In this document: piece by piece, positions 36,553-44,757 of the stretch
Layout: every line of letters starts with the position of its first letter
Numbering within the stretch: position 1 is the stretch's first letter
Origin: Bradyrhizobium sp. WSM1743
Lineage (GTDB): Bacteria > Pseudomonadota > Alphaproteobacteria > Rhizobiales > Xanthobacteraceae
Length of the DNA stretch: 45,864 nucleotides
Assembly: GCF_000473065.1 (NCBI RefSeq)
Contig: NZ_AXAZ01000039.1
Coordinates: forward strand, 29,744 to 75,607
Direction: 5' to 3'
Made by a program: the position numbers and the translations under genes
The notes under the pieces: generated by a model
Told to the model about the DNA's origin: nothing
What the model saw: only the letters and a program-made list of their open reading frames with translations
Database searches by the model: none

Positions 36553-36567
36553 GTTCTTGTTATGTTC
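36553..36567 (+). promoter_or_regulatory. alphaproteobacterial LexA (SOS) box
   Basis: GTTC-TTGTTAT-GTTC: exactly GTTC, seven bases, GTTC, the alphaproteobacterial LexA consensus. It lies 10-24 bases upstream of the first start codon of the operon 36577-38177, so LexA binding would block it. Confidence 0.8.
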
Positions 36568-36576
36568 TAATTGGGC

Positions 36577-36972
36577 ATGACCGACCACCCCGCCAGTTGG
36601 CGCATGCCGAGCCGGACCCAGATGGACCAGATGGCTGCTGCCGTCGGCAGAAACGTGCCTGCGAAGCCCGGATTGGCTCCTGAAGCCGATTTGCCGCTGG
36701 AATACTGGCAGGCGCTCCTGGACGACCCTCGCGCGGAGGCGCGATCAGCCTCCTCCGAAGCAACGCTGCGGCTGGACCAAATTCCTAAGCACCTGCTCAG
36801 AGTAGGCTGCCGGCGCTGCGCGAGGATAGTCGAGATCCAGAAAGTCGACGCCGTGCGCCTCTACGGCCGGCAGGCGCTCTGGAAAGATGTCGGGCGGCGG
36901 CTGCTGGACAACACCTGCACCCACCGGACCGGGCGTCTTGAGGAAGACGGTTGCTGGCCCGCGTTCGAGTAG
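36577..36972 (+). CDS. zinc-ribbon-like protein of an SOS operon
   Basis: A 131-residue protein. The C-terminal half has GCRRCARIVEIQKVDAVRLYGRQALWKDVGRRLLDNTCTHRTGRLEEDGCW, with paired cysteines CxxC and a later Cys and His that could bind zinc. The N-terminal part is unstructured-looking. It is the first gene downstream of the LexA box, ahead of a second zinc-ribbon protein and the SRAP gene. Function unknown; a DNA-damage role is inferred from regulation and neighbours. Confidence 0.72.
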   Translation: MTDHPASWRMPSRTQMDQMAAAVGRNVPAKPGLAPEADLPLEYWQALLDDPRAEARSASSEATLRLDQIPKHLLRVGCRRCARIVEIQKVDAVRLYGRQALWKDVGRRLLDNTCTHRTGRLEEDGCWPAFE

Positions 36973-37002
36973 TCGCCGGCGCGGCCGGAGTTGGATGCTG
37001 CA

Positions 37003-37452
37003 ATGGCACCGAAGCATCACCCGACGCCCATGAGCGGCGGCGACCGCAAGGCGCTCGCTAAGGAGCTCGGTCGCTCGCGCGCGATGACGACTATTCTCGC
37101 GGGGCAGGCCGCCGAAGCCCGTGCCAAAGGTGAGGCTCTTATCCGCCAGGCTGACAAGCTGCTCTGCGAAGCGTTCAACGAACGCCTTTGGTCGGACGGG
37201 GGCCCGATCGACCCATCGCCGGCAATCGACCAAGCCCTGAACGGTGGCTACCCGTGGCTCGAAATCGAGTGCTCGCGCTGCAAGACCAAGCGGGACGTCG
37301 ACCTGGCCGCGCTTCGCCACCCGCCGACGACGGCGATCCACGACCTGGCGAGCCGGCTCCGTTGCAGCAAGTGCGCCAAGGCCGGTCGCCGCCCGGCGGC
37401 CACGCTGCTACAATTGGCGCAGCGCCCTCGCCAGGCCGCTCTGGAGACCTGA
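37003..37452 (+). CDS. second zinc-ribbon protein of the SOS operon
   Basis: A 149-residue protein with two CxxC pairs, IECSRCKTKRDVDL and LRCSKCAKAGRRP, probably one zinc ribbon, after a helical N-terminal half (GGDRKALAKELGRSRAMTTILAGQAAEARAKGEALI). It ends three bases before the SRAP start codon, so the two are co-transcribed. It is similar in layout to the first zinc-ribbon protein. Unrecognised function; DNA binding is possible. Confidence 0.7.
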   Translation: MAPKHHPTPMSGGDRKALAKELGRSRAMTTILAGQAAEARAKGEALIRQADKLLCEAFNERLWSDGGPIDPSPAIDQALNGGYPWLEIECSRCKTKRDVDLAALRHPPTTAIHDLASRLRCSKCAKAGRRPAATLLQLAQRPRQAALET

Positions 37453-37454
37453 CG

Positions 37455-38177
37455 ATGTGCAACCTGTATTCGATCACCACCAACCAGGCCGCCATCAGCG
37501 CGCTGTTCCGCGTCGTCAACCGATTCGTCGGCAATCTCGCGCCGTTGCCCGGCGTCTTTCCGGACTACAGGGCGCCGATCGTGCGCAATGGCGCGGACGG
37601 CCGCGAGCTCGCGACCGCCCGATGGGGCATGCCGTCGTCGTCGAAAGCCCTGATGGACGCGACGAAGAAGCGGGCCGAGAAGCTGCAGGCGAAGGGCAAG
37701 ACCGTCGATTTCAAGGAATTGCTCCGGATGGAGCCGGACGGCGGCACGACGAACATCCGCAACGTGAAGAGCAAACACTGGACGCGCTGGCTGGGACCGG
37801 AGAACCGCTGCGTGGTGCCGTTCAACTCGTTCAGCGAGTTCAACAAGGCCGAGGGCGGCGACATCTGGTTCGCGCTCGACGAGACCCGCCCGCTCGCCTG
37901 CTTCGCCGGCATCTGGACCAATTGGACGTCCGTCCGGAAGGTCAAGGAAGGCGAGACCATCAACGACCTCTACGCCTTCCTGACGACGGAGGCCAACGCC
38001 GAGGTCTTCGCCATCCATCCGAAGGCGATGCCGGTGATCCTGACGACACCGGAAGAGGTCGAGACCTGGATGATCGCGCCAGTAGAGGAAGCCCTGAAGC
38101 TGCAGCGGCCGCTTCCGGACGGGGCCCTCCGGATCGTGGCACGGGGCGTCAAGGAAGATGCGCCTCAACTGACGTGA
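37455..38177 (+). CDS. SOS response-associated peptidase (SRAP, YedK/HMCES-like)
   Basis: A 240-residue SRAP protein. The start MCNLY leaves Cys2 as the N-terminal nucleophile after methionine removal, which in this family forms a DNA-protein crosslink with abasic sites in single-stranded DNA. The family regions NRCVVPFNSFSEF (with the active-site Glu) and IHPKAMPVIL (HxxxMP with the active-site His) are present. Its place in a LexA-box operon fits the family. Third gene of the operon. Confidence 0.92.
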   Translation: MCNLYSITTNQAAISALFRVVNRFVGNLAPLPGVFPDYRAPIVRNGADGRELATARWGMPSSSKALMDATKKRAEKLQAKGKTVDFKELLRMEPDGGTTNIRNVKSKHWTRWLGPENRCVVPFNSFSEFNKAEGGDIWFALDETRPLACFAGIWTNWTSVRKVKEGETINDLYAFLTTEANAEVFAIHPKAMPVILTTPEEVETWMIAPVEEALKLQRPLPDGALRIVARGVKEDAPQLT

Positions 38178-38181
38178 TCAA

Positions 38182-38565
38182 ATGATCAGCATCTCGAAAG
38201 CAGGCAGCATGCGATCACCGGTCATCGTCGTCGGCCGGTTTGCTTTCAAGTTCGCGCGAAACGCACGCGGACGCGCCAGCAATTTGTACGAGGCCAAGCT
38301 CTATCGAAGCGTGAACGCCACGAGGCTGGCCTTGCTGTGCCCTGTTCTCTGGGTCTCTGGAAGAGGGTTCGTGCTGATCATGAGGGCAGCGAAGCCGCTG
38401 ACAGAAATGATGAGCATGGAGCAGTATTTGGCTGTCGACGAGGCTTGGGATTACGTGCCGGGAGAGGACAGTAGTCCCTTCGAGCCGAAGGCGTGCGACT
38501 GGGGATGGTTCGAAGGCCGGGTGGTCGCGCTCGATTACTCGACGCCTGCGTGGAAGTCCGATTAA
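38182..38565 (+). CDS. hypothetical protein
   Basis: A 127-residue protein five bases after the SRAP stop and possibly in the same operon. The part FAFKFARNARGRASNLYEAKLYRSVNATRLALLCPVLWVSGRGFVLIMRAAKPLTEMM resembles small proteins of rhizobial mobile elements, with a kinase-like strand pattern but no catalytic residues visible. The remainder is acidic and tryptophan-rich. Unrecognised function. Codon use is like its neighbours. Confidence 0.6.
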   Translation: MISISKAGSMRSPVIVVGRFAFKFARNARGRASNLYEAKLYRSVNATRLALLCPVLWVSGRGFVLIMRAAKPLTEMMSMEQYLAVDEAWDYVPGEDSSPFEPKACDWGWFEGRVVALDYSTPAWKSD

Positions 38566-38691
38566 CCTGCTGCCCCGTGAAACGCTTCGGGCATCCGGAT
38601 CTAGTTCTGATAAAGCGAAATATCGCTTGCTCCGTCGGGCAAAACAGTGGTTCATAAGGCGCTGGTCCTCGCAGATACCGGAGCCAGCCCG

Positions 38692-38916
38692 ATGGCAAAT
38701 GACGTCGACACCTCCTCGGAACTGTCCAAGATTGCGAAACTTAACGGTGACTTCCGAAGGAACTACGGCACTCTCATCGGAGCGATTTTGTATCTCCGCA
38801 CCGCAAGCGCCGCCCGCCGAAGCCCCTGGCTTTGGGCTGGCCTGATTTCGATCGTTTTTTCGACGGTGCTGAGCTGGTTGGGGCGGCACGGCTGGTTCTT
38901 GCCAGCGTTGCTGTGA
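38692..38916 (+). CDS. small predicted membrane protein overlapping the recombinase gene
   Basis: A 74-residue protein with one likely membrane segment (SPWLWAGLISIVFSTVLSWLG). GGAG lies eight bases before the ATG. Its last 143 bases overlap the 3' end of the serine recombinase gene on the other strand, so either this gene or the recombinase tail may be unreal. It is listed because of its ribosome site and hydropathy. Confidence 0.45.
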   Translation: MANDVDTSSELSKIAKLNGDFRRNYGTLIGAILYLRTASAARRSPWLWAGLISIVFSTVLSWLGRHGWFLPALL

Positions 38917-40465
38917 TGGCCGCGAACAGTGCCCCCCTTTCCCGGTAAAGCACGCCGCGATGGCGACGAAGGGAGCCTGACGAGAGCCAGACGTAGCGTC
39001 CCGACCTCAACGAGGCAGGCAGCAGAACGTAGTCCTCGATCTCGCGATTTGCCGCGTCCAGCCGCATCACGGCAAGGAGGCCCGATGAGATTTGCCTTCG
39101 ATACGCTTTCCATTGCGCGGCGTGGTCCTCTCCCCGACGCCCCAGTCGTCGCGCCACAAGAAACGAGACCAAGCGCTCGCCTCCGACATGAAGAGCTATG
39201 CCGTCAGGAACAAGGTCAACCTGCAAGCCAAGGTCGGTTCGCAGGACCTCCGCGAGCTCGGCGGCATGCTTGGCCTGTTCGGACGCCCACAAATCCTTGG
39301 TGTCGATCCAGTCGCAGTCGCGCGGCGACACGTAGCCGATCAGCGCGTAGGCTTTCCGCAGCGAGCCGAAATGCTTCACGTACGACGAGACGTGATTGAG
39401 ACCGAGCGTCGTGTTGATGATGTGCGAATTCAACTTTCCACGGCGGCGCAGCGTGAGACGAAGGCGCAGCAGCATCTCATCTTCGGGAATCTCCACACGC
39501 CGTTCGGCCAGCAGTTTTTGGGCTCGAGCGAAGATGCTGGGGTCCACGATAGGCTCGATCGCCGCTGCGCCCCGGACCCAGGCGTGATCCGGATTCTTGA
39601 CCAACTTCTGCCCCAAGCGTCGCGAGGTGCGATTGTAGATGGTCTTGCCGATGTAGTTCTCGTTCGCGAGGATGGTCGGGATCATGCCGTCGGTCCACGG
39701 CCGACCGTTGTGATTGGCGATGCCGGCGTCGTTCAGCTGGCGCCTGATGTCGCTGTAAGACTTTCGGCCGTTGACGAACTGATCGAAAATGATCCGGATC
39801 ACTGCTGTCTCCTCGGCAGAGCCGGGCTGCAGTCGAACGCGATCCGATTGCAGAGCCTTGAACTGGCCCTTTTCGAGGAAGCCTTTGGGATGCTCGCTCT
39901 CGTCTACCATCAGGCGCCGGAGGCCGTAACCAACGGGGGCACCGACGCGGTACCCCAGGCTCGCAACTCGGCAGTGTCCAGCGTGCACCTTGACCGAGAG
40001 CTCTCGGCTCCACTCTGCGGCCATGCCGCGCTTCAGACTTTTCGCGATCCCGGAGACGAATGTGCCGTCGTTCTTGAAGAGCTCCGCGCAGTATTCGACT
40101 TGGACACCGCTCCGCTTGCACAGGAATTCGTAGTACGCGCTCTCGTCGACGTCCTGGAAGCGGCCCCATCGACTGACGTCGTAGACGAGGATGTGATCGA
40201 AGTCGGCCTGTCCCGACTGTACGTCCTCGATGAGTTCGATTAGACCGGGCCGCCCCTTGATCCGGAGGCCGCTGCGGCCCTCGTCGGCATAGGTGCGAAC
40301 GATCGTGAGAGCGTTCGCCTCGGCATAGGCGGCGATGGCGGCCATCTGGTTCTTGATCGAGTAGCGCTGGAGCTCCCTCGACATTCGAACGTATTGCGCC
40401 GCCCGCCGCGCTCGGGTCCGCCTCGCCAGGCCTGTTCCTTGGGGAACGACGAGCCAGTTACCCAT
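38774..40465 (-). CDS. large serine recombinase
   Basis: A 563-residue recombinase. The resolvase domain begins AAQYVRMSRELQRYSIKNQMAAI with nucleophile Ser29 and includes YVR, GRSG and VYDVSRWGR. The recombinase domain (IFDQFVNGRKSYSDIRRQLNDAGIANHNGRPWTDGMIPTILANENYIGKTIYNRTSRR) follows. The C-terminal 250 residues are less conserved and the tail is basic and low-complexity. It is a second, independent integrase in the same accessory region; its attachment site is not identified. Confidence 0.88.
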   Translation of the reverse strand: MGNWLVVPQGTGLARRTRARRAAQYVRMSRELQRYSIKNQMAAIAAYAEANALTIVRTYADEGRSGLRIKGRPGLIELIEDVQSGQADFDHILVYDVSRWGRFQDVDESAYYEFLCKRSGVQVEYCAELFKNDGTFVSGIAKSLKRGMAAEWSRELSVKVHAGHCRVASLGYRVGAPVGYGLRRLMVDESEHPKGFLEKGQFKALQSDRVRLQPGSAEETAVIRIIFDQFVNGRKSYSDIRRQLNDAGIANHNGRPWTDGMIPTILANENYIGKTIYNRTSRRLGQKLVKNPDHAWVRGAAAIEPIVDPSIFARAQKLLAERRVEIPEDEMLLRLRLTLRRRGKLNSHIINTTLGLNHVSSYVKHFGSLRKAYALIGYVSPRDCDWIDTKDLWASEQAKHAAELAEVLRTDLGLQVDLVPDGIALHVGGERLVSFLVARRLGRRGEDHAAQWKAYRRQISSGLLAVMRLDAANREIEDYVLLPASLRSGRYVWLSSGSLRRHRGVLYRERGALFAAITATLARTSRAAPTSSAPSKKRSKSGQPKARGFGGRRLRCGDTKSLR

Positions 40466-40707
40466 GCACCCCTCCTGCTACTTCAGAGGTACCGAGCCTC
40501 GCAAATACACCTCACGCGTTCGAAATGGCAACGACGATCAAACTTGAGGGCGCCAAGGTCCGCCCCGGCCGACGCTTTTGCTTTGTGCACAGCGCCGCGG
40601 AACTCGGGGACAAGCTCCAGTCCTGCCGATTGCGAATCCCTGCTGCGTGCTAACCGCCCGGAACGCGCCGGCGGGCGGAAGGATTCGTCCAGGCAGGAGT
40701 GGTTTCG

Positions 40708-40977
40708 ATGCTGATGACAAAAGAACGACGGCCGGCGATCCGGACGCTGCGCGGGTGGGCGATCAACGTGCTGCAGGAGGCCGGCGCCATCCACGAGTGC
40801 GAGGCGCACGGCTGGGCGAAGGACTTGGCGGACCCCCACGCGCGTCAGCGCGCCATCGAGATCGCACGGCAGGACCAGCCGCTTGGCGTCTCTCCGGAGG
40901 AAGCCGTGGCCGAGGTGCGCGATGTCCTGGATTCGATCGGGGACACCTGTCCTGAGTGCCCGTCCCCTCTGGCTTAA
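40708..40977 (+). CDS. small hypothetical protein
   Basis: An 89-residue protein starting at 40708 with AGGAG eight bases upstream (an in-frame GTG at 40699 is possible). It contains IRTLRGWAINVLQEAGAIHECEAHGWAKDLADPHARQRAIEIARQ, and two cysteines at the end (DTCPECPS). This type of small helical protein is frequent in Bradyrhizobium accessory regions. Function unknown. Confidence 0.65.
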   Translation: MLMTKERRPAIRTLRGWAINVLQEAGAIHECEAHGWAKDLADPHARQRAIEIARQDQPLGVSPEEAVAEVRDVLDSIGDTCPECPSPLA

Positions 40978-41140
40978 TGGCTGCTACGTCGTTTCCGGAG
41001 CTGTTGCGGGCCCCTTGCACGACTCGGACATCCTCCGGTAGCAACGGAAAACAATGGTAATTTGTGCGAACTACCGGGTCGGCCCGCCGCTTCTCAAGTC
41101 GCGGCTAGTGCGGCCCGGTGGCCCAGGGGCGGAGGGGAGC

Positions 41141-42652
41141 GTGGTCAAAAAGCGGAATCTTTCCGATGCCGAGATCGGCATTGTGAAGGCGATGCTCCGC
41201 AAGGGATGGCGGAACGACGTCATCCACTTCCACTTCAACAAGCCGGACCGCTTGATCAGCTCCGGACGCATCACCCAGATCAAGAAGGGGGTGTACGGCG
41301 CATCCGCCGAGGAAGCCCAGCCCGAAGAGCTCGAGGCCTTCCTCGCCGCCCGGCAAGATCCGGACGTCAAGTCGCCTCCCGCCCCATCCCCCGTCGATGT
41401 CCGGATCCTTCGCTCGCTGTTCGTCCGCGAGACCGGCACATGGCGCCTGGCCGGCGGCGAGACGGACCGCACCGAATGCAAGGCGGGCTTCCGGCTTCAG
41501 CCGGAGGATCGGTTCTCGAAGGCACTGCGCGCGATCGCGGGCCTGGCCAACAACAAGGGCGGCTATCTCCTGTTTGGCGTCACCGACGCCACCTACCAGG
41601 CGGATGGACTTGCCGACGACGTCTTCACGAAGTCCGACATCTCGCTCGTCAACCGGATCCTGGCGGGCTCTCTCGATCCCGTTCCCCACGTCACGAAGGG
41701 CCTCATCGAGCTTGGGGGCAAGCAGGTCGGCGTGCTTTACGTGGAGAAGCACGACCATGGGCCGGTCATCGCCATCAAGAACGTCGGCCAAGACGTCAAG
41801 GAAGGAGGAATCTATTTCCGATACGTCGGTGAGACCCGCCTGATCAAGCCGGGAGAGCTCAGGCAGATCATCGCCGCGCGCGAACAGCGGGCCATCGCCG
41901 AATTCAGCGCGCGCATGAACCGCGTGGCGATCGGCAAGGAAGCCACGATCGATCTCGATACTGGAGAGGTGGCCGGCACCAGCGGCAAATTCCTGATCGA
42001 CAAGTCCTTGCTCCCGAGCATCCAGTTCGTGCGCGAGGGCGAATTCGACGAGAAGAAGGGCGCGCCGGCGCTCAGACTCATCGGCGACGTCGAGCCTGTC
42101 TCGGAGGTGGAGAGGGAGCGGACGAGGATCATCCGCGAGAACGTGACGCCTGACGCCGTCGTCCGCAACTTCCTGCGCAACGAGAAGGTCGCAGAGCCTA
42201 TGCAGTACATCCACTTCCAGGCTCACGCCCAGCGGAAATGGTTTCCCGTGTGGTTCTACATCGACCAGGCGCATTCGACCGCATCCGAGGTCGTCGAGGA
42301 TCTGCGGAAACAGGTTGCCACCTATCCATCGTCTCGCGACGCGCTCGTCGATCGCCTCTCCGGGAAGGATGCTGCCTTCCGGCAATCCACCGGGAAGGCC
42401 GAAGCGCTGCGTGGGAAATTGGCGCGGGGCGACATCAAGGCTCCGACCGACGTTGATGAGGACATCGTTTTCGCCGGCGCGGTGCAAGCCTTGCCTACGG
42501 CGGTGAAGCCGAAGGATCTCGAAAGCATTCGAACGATCCTGCTACAATGCCTCGATCGTGCTCAAGGCGCCGACCCGCGCAGCAGCAATCGTCGTGGAGC
42601 GATCTATCGGGCCGCGTCCCGGCTCGACGAACTGCTCTACTCGAAGAAGTGA
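41141..42652 (+). CDS. AlbA_2/Schlafen-type DNA-binding domain protein
   Basis: A 503-residue protein. The AlbA_2 domain spans about residues 105-245: WRLAGGETDRTECKAGF, AIAGLANNKGGYLLFGVTD, KQVGVLYVEKHDHGPVIAIK, FRYVGETRLIKPGELRQII. An N-terminal helix-turn-helix-like segment (LSDAEIGIVKAMLRKGWRNDVIHFHFNKPDRLISSGRITQI) precedes it; the C-terminal half is unknown. I prefer GTG at 41141 because of the strong upstream GGAGGGGAG; an in-frame ATG at 41054 lacks one. Related proteins act in nucleic-acid binding and in some defence systems; the role here is not known. Confidence 0.85.
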   Translation: MVKKRNLSDAEIGIVKAMLRKGWRNDVIHFHFNKPDRLISSGRITQIKKGVYGASAEEAQPEELEAFLAARQDPDVKSPPAPSPVDVRILRSLFVRETGTWRLAGGETDRTECKAGFRLQPEDRFSKALRAIAGLANNKGGYLLFGVTDATYQADGLADDVFTKSDISLVNRILAGSLDPVPHVTKGLIELGGKQVGVLYVEKHDHGPVIAIKNVGQDVKEGGIYFRYVGETRLIKPGELRQIIAAREQRAIAEFSARMNRVAIGKEATIDLDTGEVAGTSGKFLIDKSLLPSIQFVREGEFDEKKGAPALRLIGDVEPVSEVERERTRIIRENVTPDAVVRNFLRNEKVAEPMQYIHFQAHAQRKWFPVWFYIDQAHSTASEVVEDLRKQVATYPSSRDALVDRLSGKDAAFRQSTGKAEALRGKLARGDIKAPTDVDEDIVFAGAVQALPTAVKPKDLESIRTILLQCLDRAQGADPRSSNRRGAIYRAASRLDELLYSKK

Positions 42653-42658
42653 CCTGAG

Positions 42659-43585
42659 CTACGCCGATTTCCGCCGGGCCCCCGCAGCGGGCTTCTTGGC
42701 AGCGGCCTCCCTCGCCGGCTTCTTCCCGGCGATCGGCATCAGCATCTCCTTCTGCCCGGCGGCCGCCTTGCGCGGCTTCTTGGTCGGCTTGCCCGCCTTG
42801 GCCGGCGCGGCCTCCTGACCGACGCTTCTCCGCAGCGCCTCCATCAAGTCGACCACGTTGCCCGCGGCCGGCTTCGACTTCGGCGTGATCGGCTTGCCGG
42901 CGCGCTTCTGGTTGATGAGGTCGATCAGCGCGGTCTCATAGTGGTCTTCGAACTTCTCGGGCTCGAACCGCCCCGCCTTCTGGTTGACGATGTGCTTCGC
43001 CAGATCGAGCATGTCCTTGGTGACCTTCACGTCCTGGATCTCGTCGAAGTATTCCTGCTCGCTGCGGACTTCGTAGGGGTAACGCAGCAGCGTGCCGACC
43101 AGACCCTTGTCCATCGGTTCCAGCGCGATGATGTGCTCGCGGTTGGTCAACACCACCCGCCCGATCGCGACCTTGTCCATCTCGCGGATGGTCTCGCGGA
43201 TCACCGCGAAGGCGTCGTGGCCGACCTTGCCATCCGGACGCAGATAGTAGGGCCGGATCAGGTAGCGCGGATCGATGTCGGTTCTGTCCACGAACTCGTC
43301 GATCTCGATGGTGCGCGTCGATTCCAGCGCGATCTCCTCGAGCTCCTCCCTGGTGACCTCGATGAACTGATCCTTCTCGAGCTGGAAGCCCTTGACGATG
43401 TCCTCGTTCGGCACCTCGTCGCCGGTATCGGCGTCGACCTTCAGGTACTTGATGCGGTGGCCGGTCTGGCGGTTGAGCTGGTTGAACGAGATCTTCTCGC
43501 TCTCCGACGTCGCCGGGTAGAGCGCCACCGGGCAGGTGACCAGGGAGAGCCTCAAAAACCCTTTCCAATTGGCGCGGGGGGCCAT
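42659..43585 (-). CDS. ku: Ku protein for non-homologous end joining
   Basis: A 308-residue bacterial Ku. The core is intact: MAPRANWKGFLRLSLVTCPVALYPATSESEKISFNQLNRQTGHRIKYLKVD, then ELEEIALESTRTIEIDEFVD, YYLRPDGKVGHDAFAVIRETI and YFDEIQDVKVTKDMLDLAKHIVNQK. The tail is lysine- and alanine-rich, typical of Ku proteins that bind DNA ends. The start at 43585 is the conserved one. Bacterial Ku normally works with ligase LigD, which is not in this window. Confidence 0.96.
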   Translation of the reverse strand: MAPRANWKGFLRLSLVTCPVALYPATSESEKISFNQLNRQTGHRIKYLKVDADTGDEVPNEDIVKGFQLEKDQFIEVTREELEEIALESTRTIEIDEFVDRTDIDPRYLIRPYYLRPDGKVGHDAFAVIRETIREMDKVAIGRVVLTNREHIIALEPMDKGLVGTLLRYPYEVRSEQEYFDEIQDVKVTKDMLDLAKHIVNQKAGRFEPEKFEDHYETALIDLINQKRAGKPITPKSKPAAGNVVDLMEALRRSVGQEAAPAKAGKPTKKPRKAAAGQKEMLMPIAGKKPAREAAAKKPAAGARRKSA

Positions 43586-43754
43586 GTACGCGGTACTCCG
43601 AAACGAGGACGGCTCGGATTCAAGACGACCGAGGGTCGCCGGTTCCGACAACCCCGACCGCTCCCCGAGATTCATCCGCCGGCAGCCGCGGCGCCATGGA
43701 AATTCGGGAGAGGGGCCACTTGACTCTCACGGAACGAAACGGGAACATAATCGG

Positions 43755-43985
43755 ATGAAAGCCGCTGCCGACCAGTCCGAACCTGCCGCCCACGACCTCG
43801 ATGCGGCCGCCGACCAGGCGATTGCGGCCTGCGGCGGCGACGCGCGGGAGGCCGTGAAGGCGCTCATCGTGGCCAACCACTTTCTCGAGGCCCAGCTCGA
43901 GGGGCTCCGGAGGAAGGTGTCGATGGGCTATGCCCGGGGACGGCTCCCGGAGGCCGGAGGACAGAGAGGTGAGCCAGATGACTGA
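43755..43985 (+). CDS. small hypothetical protein
   Basis: A 76-residue acidic helical protein (DAAADQAIAACGGDAREAVKALIVANHFLEAQLEGLRRKVSMGYARGR). Proteins of this type are common in Bradyrhizobium beside accessory genes. It diverges from ku and overlaps the next gene by eight bases, so the two form a unit. No known function. Confidence 0.72.
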   Translation: MKAAADQSEPAAHDLDAAADQAIAACGGDAREAVKALIVANHFLEAQLEGLRRKVSMGYARGRLPEAGGQRGEPDD

Positions 43986-44226
43986 TGTGACCTATTACGT
44001 CGCTCTACCGTTCGTTTTCTCCGACGACGGCGTGGTCGCCGGCGAGGCGGCCGAGTGCCTGAGCGCCAACGCCGCCGTCATGCGGGCCGAGTCCCTGTCC
44101 CGGAAGCCCGGCAATGCCGGGGCCATCGCGTTCTCTCGGACGGGAGACCCGTCCAGCGGCGATTTCGGCGACGCCAAGCTGATCCGAAAGTTCGGCGACG
44201 TGCCGGACGACCTGAGCACGCTTTGA
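43978..44226 (+). CDS. small hypothetical protein
   Basis: An 82-residue protein beginning MTDVTYYVALPFVFSDDGVVAGEAAECLSANAAVMRAESLSRKPGNAGAIAFSRTGDPSSGDFGDAKLI, a compact alpha/beta pattern of unknown family. GAGAGGTGAG lies just upstream and the start overlaps the previous gene, indicating coupled translation. Confidence 0.7.
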   Translation: MTDVTYYVALPFVFSDDGVVAGEAAECLSANAAVMRAESLSRKPGNAGAIAFSRTGDPSSGDFGDAKLIRKFGDVPDDLSTL

Positions 44227-44245
44227 AGCTTCGGCCTACCAAGAT

Positions 44246-44467
44246 TTAGCTTTTCAAGTCGAACTGGCCGCGCAGTCTCTCGGCAATTGTCTCGATCATG
44301 TCGCATCGATCCGCGTCTTGCGGACCGTCCGTCATGATCACGACTTTCCATGAGTCTTCGTGGGGCGCGACGGAGATGGCCAGACCCGTAGGCCATTCGC
44401 AGATGTCTTCCATCTCCAACCTGATCGCGGACTCAAGCTCTTCGCGCGTTTTTGCCGGCTTCTTCAA
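44246..44467 (-). CDS. small hypothetical protein
   Basis: A protein of about 73 residues: LKKPAKTREELESAIRLEMEDICEWPTGLAISVAPHEDSWKVVIMTDGPQDADRCDMIETIAERLRGQFDLKS. Helix, two or three strands, helix. There is no ATG at a fitting place; a TTG at 44467 after AGAGAG is the best guess, and the upstream extension to 44590 looks non-coding. Converges on the previous gene. Function unknown. Confidence 0.55.
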   Translation of the reverse strand: MKKPAKTREELESAIRLEMEDICEWPTGLAISVAPHEDSWKVVIMTDGPQDADRCDMIETIAERLRGQFDLKS

Positions 44468-44757
44468 GCGTGTTCGGCTCTCTCTGAGCGCCCCATTCGA
44501 TGAGGACCGAGCGCAGCCCCGCCTTGGGGGGCTTTTGGGGGCTTGGGGGGCGGAGCCACGCAGGCCGCGCAAGATCCGCGGCCTATGCAATCAACTCCTC
44601 CGCGTTGCGGCCGTTCCTATGCTCGAGCCGTCCCTTGAAAGTGGTCCTCGGTCGTCGCGGAGGCAGACGCCCGGGCTCGCGCAGCCGCCAGATCTTTCTG
44701 ATATAGGCCTGGATCATCGCAACGACCATTTCACTTCAAACTCGAATGAGGAACAAC

